64,000 nt of DNA from Neobacillus sp. DY30 (GTDB lineage Bacteria; Bacillota; Bacilli; Bacillales; Cytobacillaceae): NCBI RefSeq assembly GCF_030123065.1, contig NZ_CP126093.1:1678001-1742000 (forward strand). The letters are read 5' to 3'. Each line of letters starts with the position of its first letter. The stretch's first letter is position 1. The translations under genes were made by a program, and so were the position numbers. Below, in pieces: positions 8,078 to 17,843 of the stretch. A model generated the notes under the pieces. The model was not told the origin of the DNA, did no database searches, and saw nothing but the letters and a program-made list of their open reading frames with translations.

Positions 8078-8530
8078 ATGATAAGTCTTCACAGTGGAGA
8101 ATTTTTAGAGATAGATATACGAAAATTAATGATTCCATCTGAGCGAGTTGCACATGTTCAGGTTGGTAATAATCTTGAGCATGCCTTATTAGTATTAACA
8201 AAGAGTGGATATACTGCTATACCGGTATTAGATCCAAATTATAAATTACACGGTCTAATCAGCACCCCCATTATAATGGATTCCATTCTGGGTTTAGAAA
8301 GAATAGAATTCGAACAACTCGAAAAAAAAAGAGTGGAAGAGGTTATGAATGTATCTGTACCTCGAGTAAAAGTTACTGCTTCCATTAGAACTTGCCTACG
8401 GCTATTAGTAAATCATCCCTTTCTTTGTATCGATACAGAGGATGGTTATTTTGAAGGGATATTGCCGAGAAGTACTGTGCTGACGCAGCTAAATTTCGCT
8501 ATAAATAAAATGAATAAAAGTGATAAATAA
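8078..8530 (+). CDS. darB: CBS-domain c-di-AMP receptor DarB (CbpB/YkuL)
   Basis: 150 residues made of two CBS motifs. The segment VAHVQVGNNLEHALLVLTKSGYTAIPVLDP is nearly identical to B. subtilis YkuL, now DarB/CbpB, which binds c-di-AMP and when ligand-free binds the (p)ppGpp synthetase Rel and pyruvate carboxylase. The frame is open upstream to 8030, but GAGGAG at 8062-8067 places the start at the ATG at 8078, matching the B. subtilis N-terminus MISL. A weak hairpin follows before the MFS gene. Confidence 0.88.
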   Translation: MISLHSGEFLEIDIRKLMIPSERVAHVQVGNNLEHALLVLTKSGYTAIPVLDPNYKLHGLISTPIIMDSILGLERIEFEQLEKKRVEEVMNVSVPRVKVTASIRTCLRLLVNHPFLCIDTEDGYFEGILPRSTVLTQLNFAINKMNKSDK

Positions 8531-8560
8531 GGCTCCCAAAAGGGGGCTGTATTATTTTCT
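8531..8560 (+). terminator. Weak terminator-like hairpin
   Basis: GGCTCCC, AAAA, GGGGGCT with two G-T pairs and a broken T tract. It may only reduce readthrough from darB into the MFS gene. Confidence 0.4.
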
Positions 8561-8583
8561 TGTAAAATGAGGGGTGAGATAAT

Positions 8584-10092
8584 GTGAGTGCTCCAATTTC
8601 CCAGTCTAAAAGAGGTCAGACAAATAGACCACTTGTTCTAGCGGCAGTCATGCTTGCGATGTTTATGGGCGCAATTGAGGCTACGATTATTTCAACCGCC
8701 ATGCCGGCAATTGTGGCAGACTTAGGCGGATTTACTTTATACAGTTGGGTTTTTTCTGCTTATCTTTTAATGAATGCGGTAACAGTGCTGATTTATGGTA
8801 AATTATCTGATTTATTTGGTAGAAAACCAATTCTTTTTATCGGGATCACGATTTTTTTAATTGGGTCTATACTTTGTGGATTTGCTACATCGATGGAATC
8901 ACTTATTCTTTTCAGGTTAATTCAAGGGTTCGGGGCAGGGGCTGTAACTCCTATTGCCACCACGATTGTCGGCGATATTTATTCACCCGAGGAAAGAGCG
9001 CAAGTTCAGGGTTACCTAGCAAGTGTTTGGGGAATTTCTGCTGTTACGGGTCCAGCTGTGGGTGGATTGCTGGTTCAGTATGTTAGCTGGAACTATGTAT
9101 TTTGGATAAACATTCCACTAGGAGTACTTTCTTTAATTGGTATAGGATTCTTTTTACACGAAAATGTTGAGAAGAAAAAACATAAGATTGATTACATAGG
9201 GGCCCTTTTATTAACTATTTCCATATCATCATTAATGTTTTTACTTGTTGAGGGAGGCGGACGATGGTCCTGGGGTTCCTGGCAAATCATTAGTTTGGCA
9301 CTTTTATTTATCGTTACCATTAGTATCTTTGTTTATTATGAAAGCCGAGCAAAAGAGCCTGTGATGCCGTTTAATATCTGGAAGGAACGTTCTATCTTTG
9401 TTGCGAATGTAACAAGTTTAACGACAGGAATCATGCTGATTGGAATTTCAAGTTTTCTTCCTACCTTTGTTCAGGGAGTAATGGAACAATCACCGATTGT
9501 TGCCGGATTTACATTAACAGCCATGTCCATTGGCTGGCCGATTGCGTCTACATTTTCTGGAAAGATGTTAAATTCTATAGGTTACCGTAAGACATCTCTA
9601 ATTGGCGGCACAGCCTTAATCATTGGCAGTGTGGTATTTGTTACTATGACTTCCTCCTCAGGCCCTCTGTGGGCGGCTGCTGGTTCTTTCATCGTTGGGG
9701 TGGGGATGGGATTAACATCAACTGCCTTTATTGTTTCCATTCAAAGCACCGTAAGCTGGCAGCAAAGAGGAGCTGCAACGGCTGCTAATATGTTTATGAG
9801 GAATCTTGGAAACACAATAGGTGCAGCTTTACTTGGTGGTATACTAAATAATCGGCTTGCGAACTACCTAAGTGCAAATGCTGGCAGAACGGAAGAAAAA
9901 CTGACGGTCGATTCTGCAAACCTTTTATTAAAAGAAAATGAACGGGCCGATTTACATGTGCAAGTGAAAGAAATGCTGCAGGAGGGTCTTACTCAATCCT
10001 TACACTGGGTATATTATGTAGTACTTACCTTTGCCATAATAAGTTTAATCCTGATAACGTTCATTCCCAAACAAAACCAGGGCTCTGCATAA
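8584..10092 (+). CDS. MFS drug exporter, DHA2 (14-helix) type
   Basis: 502 residues with about 14 hydrophobic segments. The loop-2 motif GKLSDLFGRKP (about 76-86) is the MFS motif A, and RLIQGFGAGAVTP (about 111-123) and the GPAVGGLL segment (about 157-164) fit the antiporter motifs of DHA2 multidrug exporters. It should expel a drug or metabolite in exchange for protons; substrate unknown. GTG start after GGGGTGAG. The gene sits between darB and ccpC, where B. subtilis has no such exporter, so it may be a lineage-specific insertion. Confidence 0.82.
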   Translation: MSAPISQSKRGQTNRPLVLAAVMLAMFMGAIEATIISTAMPAIVADLGGFTLYSWVFSAYLLMNAVTVLIYGKLSDLFGRKPILFIGITIFLIGSILCGFATSMESLILFRLIQGFGAGAVTPIATTIVGDIYSPEERAQVQGYLASVWGISAVTGPAVGGLLVQYVSWNYVFWINIPLGVLSLIGIGFFLHENVEKKKHKIDYIGALLLTISISSLMFLLVEGGGRWSWGSWQIISLALLFIVTISIFVYYESRAKEPVMPFNIWKERSIFVANVTSLTTGIMLIGISSFLPTFVQGVMEQSPIVAGFTLTAMSIGWPIASTFSGKMLNSIGYRKTSLIGGTALIIGSVVFVTMTSSSGPLWAAAGSFIVGVGMGLTSTAFIVSIQSTVSWQQRGAATAANMFMRNLGNTIGAALLGGILNNRLANYLSANAGRTEEKLTVDSANLLLKENERADLHVQVKEMLQEGLTQSLHWVYYVVLTFAIISLILITFIPKQNQGSA

Positions 10093-10108
10093 TAAGCAGA
10101 GCTTTTTT
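10082..10108 (+). terminator. Terminator overlapping the MFS gene stop
   Basis: GCTCTGC and GCAGAGC around a loop that holds the stop codon, then TTTTTT. Confidence 0.85.
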
Positions 10109-10200
10109 ATAATTAAAATGCAGCTTATGTAATGAAAAGTTTTAATTTTCTCTATATAATAAGATGCGGATGTTTAATAAAGTATAAAGGTGGATAGGTT

Positions 10201-11082
10201 TTGTCCTCTATATCTGAATTTCACTTATTATCTGTTTTAGCTCAAGAGATGAATATGCGAAAAGCTTCAGAAAGGCTTTTTGTATCACAGCCAGCATTGT
10301 CACAACGTTTGCAAACCATAGAGAAAGAATGGGGAACTAAATTATTTATCCGCTCACAAAAAGGACTTGCCCTTACTCCAGCAGGTGAACATGTCATACA
10401 ATTTGTAAACGAGGTTCTTGTTAAAGAAGAAAAGGTTCGGGAAATCATTCACTCCCTACAGTCGGGAGTATCGGGAACATTAAAAATAGCGGTGGCTTCA
10501 ATTGTGGGTCAAAACTGGCTGCCTCCAGTATTAAAAAAATATAGTGATACCTATCCTCAAGCAAAAATTTCACTTATCACTGGATGGAGCAGTGAAATAT
10601 TGAAGAGTTTATATGATGATCAAGTACATATTGGTATCATTCGAGGAATGCCGGATTGGAAAGGGGTGAAAATTAAACTATTCAGTGATCCGCTTTTTTT
10701 AGTTGATCGAGATATTACCAAACCTGAACAGTTGCTCGAAACAGACAGACCTTTCATCCAATTTAAAAGTGATTCGAATTATTATCAGGAAATACAAGAT
10801 TGGTGGATGCGGCAATTCAAAACCTCTCCCAAAAGAACAATTATCGTCGACCAAATTGAGACATGTAAGCAATTAACCTTTAATGGTTTAGGATATTCAA
10901 TCTTACCGGGCATAACTTTAAATGATGGGGAAAAAGAAATTTATAAGGTTCCGTTATTAGATGAAAATGGAGATTCTCTTCAACGTGATACATGGCTACT
11001 TGCGTATGAGTCTTCCTTTAAACTTAAACAAGTGCAGGCATTCGTGGATCTCATTAAAGAACACAGCCGTCAAAACAGCTAA
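10201..11082 (+). CDS. ccpC: LysR-type regulator CcpC
   Basis: 293 residues. The winged-helix N-terminus (RKASERLFVSQPALSQRL, then WGTKLF) is nearly the same as in B. subtilis CcpC, and the effector domain keeps ISLITGWSSEILKSLYDDQVHIGIIRG. In B. subtilis CcpC represses citZ and citB and responds to citrate. TTG start 10 bases after AAAGG. It stands alone between two terminators or gaps, upstream of dapH as in B. subtilis, although ykuN-ykuP are missing. Confidence 0.9.
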   Translation: MSSISEFHLLSVLAQEMNMRKASERLFVSQPALSQRLQTIEKEWGTKLFIRSQKGLALTPAGEHVIQFVNEVLVKEEKVREIIHSLQSGVSGTLKIAVASIVGQNWLPPVLKKYSDTYPQAKISLITGWSSEILKSLYDDQVHIGIIRGMPDWKGVKIKLFSDPLFLVDRDITKPEQLLETDRPFIQFKSDSNYYQEIQDWWMRQFKTSPKRTIIVDQIETCKQLTFNGLGYSILPGITLNDGEKEIYKVPLLDENGDSLQRDTWLLAYESSFKLKQVQAFVDLIKEHSRQNS

Positions 11083-11158
11083 TAATTATGTTCATTTTTC
11101 TTGTTTTCAATACTTTTGTTTGGTAAAGTAAATTTTAATTAAAGTTGGAGGTAATATG

Positions 11159-11869
11159 ATGAAAATGATGGATGCAAATGAAATTATTTCTTTTATTCAA
11201 AACAGCAAAAAGTCTACGCCGGTGAAGGTTTATGTGAAAGGTGATTTAGAAGGTATCGATTTTGGCAGCAATTCTAAGACCTTTATTAATGGTAATACGG
11301 GTGTAGTTTTTGGTGAATGGTCTGACATCAACCCGGCGTTAGAATCAAACCAGTCAAAGATAGAAGATTATGTAGTTGAAAGTGATCGCCGCAATTCAGC
11401 GATTCCATTATTAAATACAAAAAATATTAATGCTCGTATAGAACCTGGAGTAACAATTCGTGACCAGGTAGAAATTGGGGATAATGCAGTTATCATGATG
11501 GGTGCCGTTATTAACATTGGTGCAGTTATTGGTGAAAAAACCATGATAGACATGGGTGTTGTTCTTGGCGGAAGAGCAACTGTAGGGAAAAACTGTCATA
11601 TTGGTGCTGGAACAGTTTTGGCAGGTGTAATCGAACCACCATCCGCACAGCCTGTTATTATTGAAGATGATGTGCTAATTGGTGCAAATGCAGTTGTTTT
11701 AGAAGGAGTTAGAGTTGGACAAGGATCAGTTGTTGCTGCTGGTGCAGTCGTTACAAAAGATGTTCCTCCGTATACAGTCGTAGCTGGAACTCCTGCTCGA
11801 AAAATTAAGGATATCGATGAGAAAACAAAATCTAAAACAGAAATTATGCAAGAACTTCGTCAGTTATAA
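11159..11869 (+). CDS. dapH: Tetrahydrodipicolinate N-acetyltransferase
   Basis: 236 residues, the same as B. subtilis DapH. A short N-terminal domain ([14 protein letters not shown]) precedes a left-handed beta-helix of hexapeptide repeats (about 90-210: [31 protein letters not shown]). It acetylates tetrahydrodipicolinate with acetyl-CoA, the first step of the acetyl branch to diaminopimelate and lysine. Two ATG codons lie at 11156 and 11159; the second has the better distance from GGAGG (11147-11151). dapL follows after a hairpin. Confidence 0.95.
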   Translation: MKMMDANEIISFIQNSKKSTPVKVYVKGDLEGIDFGSNSKTFINGNTGVVFGEWSDINPALESNQSKIEDYVVESDRRNSAIPLLNTKNINARIEPGVTIRDQVEIGDNAVIMMGAVINIGAVIGEKTMIDMGVVLGGRATVGKNCHIGAGTVLAGVIEPPSAQPVIIEDDVLIGANAVVLEGVRVGQGSVVAAGAVVTKDVPPYTVVAGTPARKIKDIDEKTKSKTEIMQELRQL

Positions 11870-11882
11870 ACCTAAGACAAAG

Positions 11883-11909
11883 GAAAGCGTGGATTAACTC
11901 CACGCTTTC
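11883..11909 (+). terminator. Hairpin between dapH and dapL
   Basis: GAAAGCGTGGA (11883-11893) pairs perfectly with TCCACGCTTTC (11899-11909). The tail is only TTTC, so it may be a partial terminator or an mRNA-stabilising end rather than a full stop. Confidence 0.6.
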
Positions 11910-11931
11910 TTTCTAGTAAAGGAGTGATACA

Positions 11932-13050
11932 ATGAACCCTTTTATAAAAATTAGACGTGATTTGCATTTAATACCTGAATTAGGATTTCAAGAATTTAAA
12001 ACACAAGCTTATCTATTATCGTATATTGAAAACTTATCACAAGAGAGATTATCCATTAAGAAATGGAAGACAGGACTCTTCGTTAAAGTTCATGGTTTAA
12101 ATCCAAGAAAAACAATTGGTTATCGTGCAGATATCGACGGGCTGCCAATCGTTGAAGAAACAGGTTTAGAGTTCTCATCAACCCATGAGGCTGAGATGCA
12201 TGCATGCGGACACGATTTTCATATGAGTATTGCTCTAGGTGTGTTAACGCACTTTGTGGATAATCCCATTGAAGATAACGTTTTATTTATTTTTCAACCT
12301 GCAGAAGAGGGGCCAGGCGGAGCTGAACCAATGCTAAAATCTGACATTATGCAGGAATGGAAGCCAGATATCATTTTTGCCCTACATATAGCACCAGAAT
12401 ATCCTGTCGGTTCTATTGCGCTAAAAGAAGGGTTATTATTTGCTAATACGTCAGAGCTATTTATTGATCTAAAAGGGAAGGGGGGACATGCTGCATATCC
12501 ACATTTAACAAATGATATGGTTATAGCTGCTTGCTCGCTAGTTTCACAGCTTCAAACAATTATTTCTCGCAATGTTAACCCGTTAGATAGTGCGGTCATT
12601 ACAGTTGGAAAAATTACTAGTGGAACCGTTCAAAATATAATTGCTGAAAAGGCAAGACTTGAAGGAACCATCCGTACACTTTCTGATGAATCTATGGATA
12701 GAGTTAAACATAGGATTAATGCCGTAGTAAAAGGGATTGAAACTAGTTTTGAATGTGAAGCGTTAATTGATTATGGTGCGATGTACCACCAGGTATACAA
12801 TCATGAGGAAATAACCAGAGATTTTATTCAATTTATGCGGACACAAACCACTGTTGACGTCATTGAATGCCAAGAAGCAATGACAGGGGAAGATTTCGGA
12901 TATATGTTGAAGGAAATACCTGGATTAATGTTTTGGCTCGGAGTAGATTCACCGTATGGACTGCACCATGCCAAACTAAATCCAAACGAAGAGGCAATAG
13001 AGGTTGCTATAAATATACTCACTAGCTATATCGCGTATAAAGGAAATTAA
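11932..13050 (+). CDS. dapL: N-acetyldiaminopimelate deacetylase
   Basis: 372 residues of the M20 amidohydrolase family. Metal-binding motifs are [10 protein letters not shown] (about 89-98) and [12 protein letters not shown] (about 123-134, with the general-base Glu), and the C-terminal His is in YGLHHAK. It removes the acetyl group from N-acetyl-LL-DAP, the last step of the acetyl branch begun by dapH and continued by patA. It follows dapH in the same direction with its own Shine-Dalgarno (AAAGGAG). Other M20 enzymes look alike, but the pairing with dapH settles the call. Confidence 0.93.
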   Translation: MNPFIKIRRDLHLIPELGFQEFKTQAYLLSYIENLSQERLSIKKWKTGLFVKVHGLNPRKTIGYRADIDGLPIVEETGLEFSSTHEAEMHACGHDFHMSIALGVLTHFVDNPIEDNVLFIFQPAEEGPGGAEPMLKSDIMQEWKPDIIFALHIAPEYPVGSIALKEGLLFANTSELFIDLKGKGGHAAYPHLTNDMVIAACSLVSQLQTIISRNVNPLDSAVITVGKITSGTVQNIIAEKARLEGTIRTLSDESMDRVKHRINAVVKGIETSFECEALIDYGAMYHQVYNHEEITRDFIQFMRTQTTVDVIECQEAMTGEDFGYMLKEIPGLMFWLGVDSPYGLHHAKLNPNEEAIEVAINILTSYIAYKGN

Positions 13051-13190
13051 AATATAAATATGTTATTCTTTTGTATAATAATGTTAAACTGAAAAATAGA
13101 AAAGATTGTTATTTATCGTCGTTTATTCTTTATATAAATAGGGAAAACCAATGAAGGGACAAATGATTACACTAAATGGAGGGATCAAAT

Positions 13191-13739
13191 ATGCCTGAAC
13201 GTATGGTAGCAAAGCAAGCACCTAGATTTGAAATGGATGCTGTTTTACCCAACAAGGAATTTGGAAAAGTAAGTCTGGAAGAAAACATGAAAAACGACAA
13301 ATGGACTGTGCTGTTCTTCTACCCAATGGATTTTACTTTTGTATGTCCAACAGAAATTACGGCAGTATCAGATCGTTATGAAGAATTTGATGATCTTGAT
13401 GCAGTTGTTATTGGTGCTTCTACTGATACAATACATACACACCTTGCATGGATTAATACAGACCGCAAAAACAATGGCCTTGGTCAGCTAAACTACCCAT
13501 TAGCAGCGGACACTAACCATGTTGTTGCACGCGATTATGGCGTTTTAATTGAGGAAGAAGGTATAGCGCTTCGCGGCTTATTTATCATCAGCCCAGAGGG
13601 TGAATTAATGTATTCAGTTGTTAATCACAACAATATCGGTCGTGATGTAGATGAAACTTTACGTGTATTGCAAGCCTTACAAACCGGCGGACTCTGCCCG
13701 GCTAACTGGAAACCAGGACAAGCTACACTTAATGCTTAA
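13191..13739 (+). CDS. ykuU: 2-Cys peroxiredoxin-like protein YkuU
   Basis: 182 residues of the AhpC/Prx1 family. The peroxidatic Cys is in FTFVCPTEIT and the resolving Cys in GGLCPANWKPG; the protein is almost collinear with B. subtilis YkuU. It should reduce peroxides with a thioredoxin-type partner, plausibly the thiol protein YkuV encoded next. The in-frame ATG at 13176 contains the GGAGGG Shine-Dalgarno, so the ATG at 13191 is chosen (MPERMV, as MAERMV in B. subtilis). Confidence 0.92.
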   Translation: MPERMVAKQAPRFEMDAVLPNKEFGKVSLEENMKNDKWTVLFFYPMDFTFVCPTEITAVSDRYEEFDDLDAVVIGASTDTIHTHLAWINTDRKNNGLGQLNYPLAADTNHVVARDYGVLIEEEGIALRGLFIISPEGELMYSVVNHNNIGRDVDETLRVLQALQTGGLCPANWKPGQATLNA

Positions 13740-13758
13740 ATTCTAAATCTAAAAAGTT

Positions 13759-13788
13759 AGACCTAACCCTTCGTGTTAGGTCTTTTTT
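13759..13788 (+). terminator. Terminator between ykuU and ykuV
   Basis: AGACCTAAC (13759-13767) and GTTAGGTCT (13775-13783) followed by T to 13788. Confidence 0.85.
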
Positions 13789-13804
13789 AAAAAGGGGATA
13801 TGTT

Positions 13805-14251
13805 ATGAAACTACGCGAGCCAATGCCAGAATTAACTGGTGCGGTTGAATGGTTAAATGGAGAGGTTACAAGAGAGGATTTAATAGGTGATAAACCTACA
13901 CTTATTCACTTCTGGTCCGTCAGCTGTTACTTATGTAAAGAAGCTATGCCGCAAGTTAACCAATTCCGTGATCAATATAAAGATAAATTAAATGTGATGG
14001 CAGTCCATATGCCTAGATCTGAAGAGGATTTGGAACTAGAGCAAATTAAGCAAGTGGCAGCAGACCATGGAATCACTCAACCGATTTTTGTCGATAGTGA
14101 ACATAAACTAACGGAAGCATTCGAAAATCAGTATGTCCCTGCCTATTATGTATTTGATCGTGAAGGCAAACTTCGTCATTTTCAAGCAGGCGGCAGCGGT
14201 ATGAAAATGCTCGAAAAGCGAGTAAACCGTGTATTAGATGAATTAGAATAA
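13805..14251 (+). CDS. ykuV: Thioredoxin-like thiol-disulfide oxidoreductase YkuV
   Basis: 148 residues with a thioredoxin fold of the TlpA/ResA type but no signal peptide, so cytosolic. The active site is SCYLCKE (CxxC) after FWSVS, and the cis-Pro is in YVPAYYVF. B. subtilis YkuV is a dithiol reductase. It lies just behind ykuU, separated by a terminator, so the two may have partly separate transcripts. Confidence 0.9.
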   Translation: MKLREPMPELTGAVEWLNGEVTREDLIGDKPTLIHFWSVSCYLCKEAMPQVNQFRDQYKDKLNVMAVHMPRSEEDLELEQIKQVAADHGITQPIFVDSEHKLTEAFENQYVPAYYVFDREGKLRHFQAGGSGMKMLEKRVNRVLDELE

Positions 14252-14270
14252 ACTGAATAAACATTCGAAG

Positions 14271-14301
14271 GACTGTTCGCATCTCAAGAACAGTCTTTTT
14301 T
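14271..14301 (+). terminator. Terminator after ykuV
   Basis: GACTGTTC (14271-14278) pairs with GAACAGTC (14288-14295), then six T. Confidence 0.85.
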
Positions 14302-14369
14302 CTTTTATTGTAACCATCCTCGTTTTTTAACGTCGGTATTATTAAATAGACAAAGAGGGGGTTATCAAA

Positions 14370-15275
14370 ATGAAAAAGGTTATCGGATTATTTGTTTTCC
14401 TTACTCTGTTCCTTTTGCTGGCTGCTTGCAGTTCAAGCAGTGAAAGTAAAGGATCAAAAGAAATCAGTGATAGTAGTACGGGAATGGATTCTTTTGAGAA
14501 TGCAAAGCAAGAACAGTCACTTGTATCATTAGATAATAACGCAAAGCAAGAAAATGCTGCTCCGAAAGAATTAGAAGTTCCTAACCAAATGGTTATTTAT
14601 CAGGCAGATTTACAAATACGTGTAAAAAAATTTGAAGAAACCCTGCAAAAGATAGAAGAACAAGTGGGGAAATATGGCGGGTATATCTCAGAATCAATGG
14701 TCGCTAAGGACGGTGAAGAACAAGTAAGCGGTCAAATTACTGTTCGCATCCCTCAAAAGAATTTCCAGGCTTTTTTGCATGATACCGAAGGGCAAGCGGC
14801 TGAGGTCCTCCAGAGAAATATTACTGGTACGGATGTGACAGAAGAATATATTGACCTTGACTCACGACTGAAGTCAAAAAGAGTAGTTGAGGAACGTCTA
14901 ACTTCATTTATGCAATCGGCACAAAAGACAGAAGATCTTTTAAAAATTTCAGCAGACCTCGCCGCAGTTCAAGAGGAGATTGAAACGATTCAAGGAAGGA
15001 TGAAATATTTAGAAAATCAGACTTCATTTTCAACCGTTCATCTATCACTATTTGAAAAAAAAGTAATCGTCCCTAATCTTGACGATGAAGGTCTAAATAC
15101 TTGGGACAAAACTAAAAAGCAGTTTATGCAAAGCACGAACATGCTGTTAGCAGCCATTTCAAGTTTGTTTGTGGTTATAGTCGGTAATATACCTATATTA
15201 GTTATCCTAGCAGTTGCTGCTGTTTTCATCTATCTATTTATCAAGAAGGTACGGAAACGCAATGATAACGAATAA
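14370..15275 (+). CDS. DUF4349-type lipoprotein
   Basis: 301 residues. The lipoprotein signal ends LLLAACSSSS, and a Ser-rich spacer follows. The middle (about 70-220) has the DUF4349 pattern: MVIYQADLQIRVKKFEE, YGGYISES, GQITVRIP, a coiled-coil LSADLAAVQEEIETIQGRMKYL-like stretch and STVHLSL. A transmembrane helix (about 255-290) and a basic end (KKVRKRND) close the protein. It should be anchored at both ends with the domain outside. Function unknown. It precedes ktrC by about 70 bases. Confidence 0.8.
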   Translation: MKKVIGLFVFLTLFLLLAACSSSSESKGSKEISDSSTGMDSFENAKQEQSLVSLDNNAKQENAAPKELEVPNQMVIYQADLQIRVKKFEETLQKIEEQVGKYGGYISESMVAKDGEEQVSGQITVRIPQKNFQAFLHDTEGQAAEVLQRNITGTDVTEEYIDLDSRLKSKRVVEERLTSFMQSAQKTEDLLKISADLAAVQEEIETIQGRMKYLENQTSFSTVHLSLFEKKVIVPNLDDEGLNTWDKTKKQFMQSTNMLLAAISSLFVVIVGNIPILVILAVAAVFIYLFIKKVRKRNDNE

Positions 15276-15346
15276 ATAAGTATATTCGACTAATTTGGAT
15301 ATGCTAAAATGAAAATGGTTAATTGAATTTGCTGGAGGAGTTTTTA

Positions 15347-16006
15347 GTGAGAAAGAATTTTGCAGTAATAGGACTTGGCCGTTTCGGCGGCAGCATTTGT
15401 CGTACTCTATCCGATGAAGGTTTTGAGGTATTGGCAATTGATAAAAATGAAGAAAGAGTAAATGCATATGCTATGATAGCCTCTCATGCTGCGGTGGGAG
15501 ATACAACCGATGAGGCGGTACTAAAGAGTCTTGGCATTCGAAATTTCGATCACGTTATCGTAGCGATCGGAGATGATATTCAATCAAGCATTTTAACCAC
15601 TTTAATCTTAAAAGAGCTAGGGGTAAATCATATTACCGTTAAAGCACAAAATGATTATCACGAGAAAGTGCTGGTCAAAATTGGCGCTGATAAGGTTGTG
15701 CACCCTGAACGAGATATGGGCAGAAGAATTGCACATAATATGGCGTCAAGCAGTGTGTTAGATTATCTAGAATTATCGGATGAACATAGTATCGTCGAAA
15801 TTGTAGCAAACAGTAAGATAAGCGGCCATACCATCATTGATTTAGATATTCGAAAGAAATATGGATTAAATATTGTGGCCATTAAAAGAGGTATGGATAT
15901 CATTGTCTCCCCAAAGGCAAATGAAGATATCCGTGCAAACGATGTATTAATCGTTATTGGTACAGACGAAGACATCGACCGATTCGAAAGGAAAGTTATG
16001 CAATAA
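15347..16006 (+). CDS. ktrC: K+ channel gating subunit KtrC (RCK protein)
   Basis: 219 residues. The RCK_N Rossmann domain opens FAVIGLGRFGGSI and contains the KVVHPERDMGRRIAHN segment; an RCK_C domain occupies about 140-219. It forms the cytosolic ring that gates a KtrB/KtrD-type channel and binds ATP/ADP; B. subtilis KtrC also binds c-di-AMP in RCK_C. No ktrD is present in the window, as expected for the ktrC orphan locus. GTG at 15347 after GGAGGAG is preferred to an in-frame start at 15323. The last two codons lie in a 23-bp direct repeat. Confidence 0.9.
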   Translation: MRKNFAVIGLGRFGGSICRTLSDEGFEVLAIDKNEERVNAYAMIASHAAVGDTTDEAVLKSLGIRNFDHVIVAIGDDIQSSILTTLILKELGVNHITVKAQNDYHEKVLVKIGADKVVHPERDMGRRIAHNMASSSVLDYLELSDEHSIVEIVANSKISGHTIIDLDIRKKYGLNIVAIKRGMDIIVSPKANEDIRANDVLIVIGTDEDIDRFERKVMQ

Positions 16007-16148
16007 GAAAAGCGGAAGCGCCTTGTCCAGGGGCGACAGGCATAAGCCAATCCGGCGAGAAGGTTGGTTTTTCCCTTCTAGTCGGATTGGCTTATGACCC
16101 CGAGCCCCTAGGCGCTGGAGCTAGACAATAAGAAAAGCGGAAGCGCCT
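16001..16148 (+). repeat. GAAAAGCGGAAGCG-type repeat element, copy A
   Basis: A unit of about 125 bp bounded by two identical 23-bp direct repeats (16001-16023 and 16126-16148). The first repeat includes the last Gln and stop codons of ktrC. Inside are GGGGCGACAGGCATAAGCC, a hairpin of CCAATCCG with CGGATTGG arms, and the end GGCGCTGGAGCTAGAC. A diverged relative lies at 58856-59032 in the opposite orientation. Similar sequences are familiar from other Bacillus genomes. Confidence 0.7.
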
Positions 16149-16170
16149 CAAGGGTGCTTCCGCTTTCTTT
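16134..16170. terminator. Terminator shared by ktrC and rnjA
   Basis: AAAGCGGAAGC (16134-16144) and GCTTCCGCTTT (16156-16166), then CTTTT on the plus strand. The 5' arm belongs to the second direct repeat. On the minus strand the T tract is weaker. Confidence 0.7.
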
Positions 16171-17837
16171 TATACTTCCATAATGATTGGTAAGATCATT
16201 GGTCTGCGTTTTGTTTTCTCATAAAGGAATGGTGCTAATGTATCAGTAATTTCATTCTTAATTTCTGACCATTGACTTGTTTTTCGTTCCATTACCTTGT
16301 TTAAGTGCTTAGTAATTAGGTTTTGAGCATCGTTAATTAAATCACCTGATTCTCTCATATAAACGAAACCTCTAGAAATAAGGTCAGGCCCTGAAGCTAT
16401 TTTGAAGTCTTTCATATTAATGCTTACTACTACAACTACCAATCCTTCTTCTGAAAGGATTCGTCTATCACGTAAAACGATATTACCGATGTCACCGATA
16501 CCGCTGCCATCAATATAAACGGAACCTGAAGGGATTTTCCCTGCCACTTGTGCGGTGTTTTCGGAAAGAGCTAATACTTCCCCATTGTCCATAATAAAAC
16601 AATTCTCTTCTTCAACACCACAGTCTACCGCTAGTTTTGCATGCATTCTTTGCATTCTATACTCACCGTGAATTGGCATAAAGAATTTTGGTTTGATTAA
16701 GCGCAGCATTAACTTTTGTTCCTCTTGACCGCCATGTCCAGATGTATGGATGTTACTGAGTTTACCATGAATAACTTCAGCACCTGCTCTAAACAACTGG
16801 TTAATCGTTCGATTTACACTAATGGTATTCCCAGGAATCGGTGAAGATGAGAATACGACCGTATCACCCGGAATAATTTGAATCTGTCTATGCGTACCAT
16901 TAGCAATCCTCGATAAGGCTGCCATAGCTTCACCTTGGCTGCCAGTACATAGGATTGTTACTTTGTCTGCAGGCAGTCGGTTGATTTGATTGGCTTCGAT
17001 AAATGTTTCTTTTGGTGCATTTATATAGCCGAGCTCTTGACCAATCGTAATAGCCGATTCCATACTGCGGCCAAAAACAGCGACTTTTCTTCCGTTGGCA
17101 ACTGCAGCTTCGACTACTTGCTGAAGTCTGTAAATATTAGAAGCAAAAGTAGCGAATATAATACGACCAGAAACCTTACGGAAAATATCATCAATGCTTT
17201 CACCTACAAGACGTTCAGACATTGTAAATTCCGGAATTTCACTATTTGTGCTATCTGATAATAAACACAGTACTCCTTCTTTTCCGATTTCAGCCATTTT
17301 TGTTAAATTTGCAGGTTCACCAACTGGTGTAAAGTCAAATTTAAAGTCGCCTGTGTGGACAATTTGTCCTGGCGGTGTTTTTACAACGATACCGTATGAA
17401 TCAGGGATACTATGTGTTGTACGGAAAAAAGAAACAGATGTCTTGCGGAATTTGATGACATCATCTTCTTGAATTACATTTAATTTTGCCGTTCTTAAAA
17501 GTCCATGTTCTTCAAGTTTATTTTTAATAAGTCCTAAGGCAAGCTTTCCACCATAAATTGGAACATTTACTTGTCGTAACAAATAGGGGATACCGCCAAT
17601 ATGATCCTCATGTCCGTGGGTAATAAATAAGCCTTTTATTTTATCTTCATTTTTCACTAAGTAGGTATAATCAGGAATAACATAATCAATCCCTAATAAC
17701 TCATCCTCTGGGAACTTGATCCCTGCATCAATCAGGATTATTTCATCCTGGAATTGTACTGCATATGTGTTTTTTCCGATTTCGCCCAAACCGCCTAAAG
17801 CAAAAACAGCAGTTTGGTCATTTTTAACAAATTTCAT
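16170..17837 (-). CDS. rnjA: Ribonuclease J1
   Basis: 555 residues, the length of B. subtilis RNase J1. The metallo-beta-lactamase motif HGHEDHIGG (about 74-82), the HTGDFKFD strand and the beta-CASP motif region (GRSMESA, SIPGNT, HTSGHGG) are all present, as is the C-terminal dimerisation domain. It is a zinc-dependent 5'-3' exonuclease and endonuclease in mRNA decay and rRNA maturation. It follows rpoY after 6 bases, so the two form one operon. Confidence 0.96.
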   Translation of the reverse strand: MKFVKNDQTAVFALGGLGEIGKNTYAVQFQDEIILIDAGIKFPEDELLGIDYVIPDYTYLVKNEDKIKGLFITHGHEDHIGGIPYLLRQVNVPIYGGKLALGLIKNKLEEHGLLRTAKLNVIQEDDVIKFRKTSVSFFRTTHSIPDSYGIVVKTPPGQIVHTGDFKFDFTPVGEPANLTKMAEIGKEGVLCLLSDSTNSEIPEFTMSERLVGESIDDIFRKVSGRIIFATFASNIYRLQQVVEAAVANGRKVAVFGRSMESAITIGQELGYINAPKETFIEANQINRLPADKVTILCTGSQGEAMAALSRIANGTHRQIQIIPGDTVVFSSSPIPGNTISVNRTINQLFRAGAEVIHGKLSNIHTSGHGGQEEQKLMLRLIKPKFFMPIHGEYRMQRMHAKLAVDCGVEEENCFIMDNGEVLALSENTAQVAGKIPSGSVYIDGSGIGDIGNIVLRDRRILSEEGLVVVVVSINMKDFKIASGPDLISRGFVYMRESGDLINDAQNLITKHLNKVMERKTSQWSEIKNEITDTLAPFLYEKTKRRPMILPIIMEV

Positions 17838-17843
17838 AAATTA

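Noticed and set aside
11083..11158. Possible lysine riboswitch or T-box before dapH
   Set aside because: The gap is only 76 bases with no structured core; the patA leader is also too short for either.
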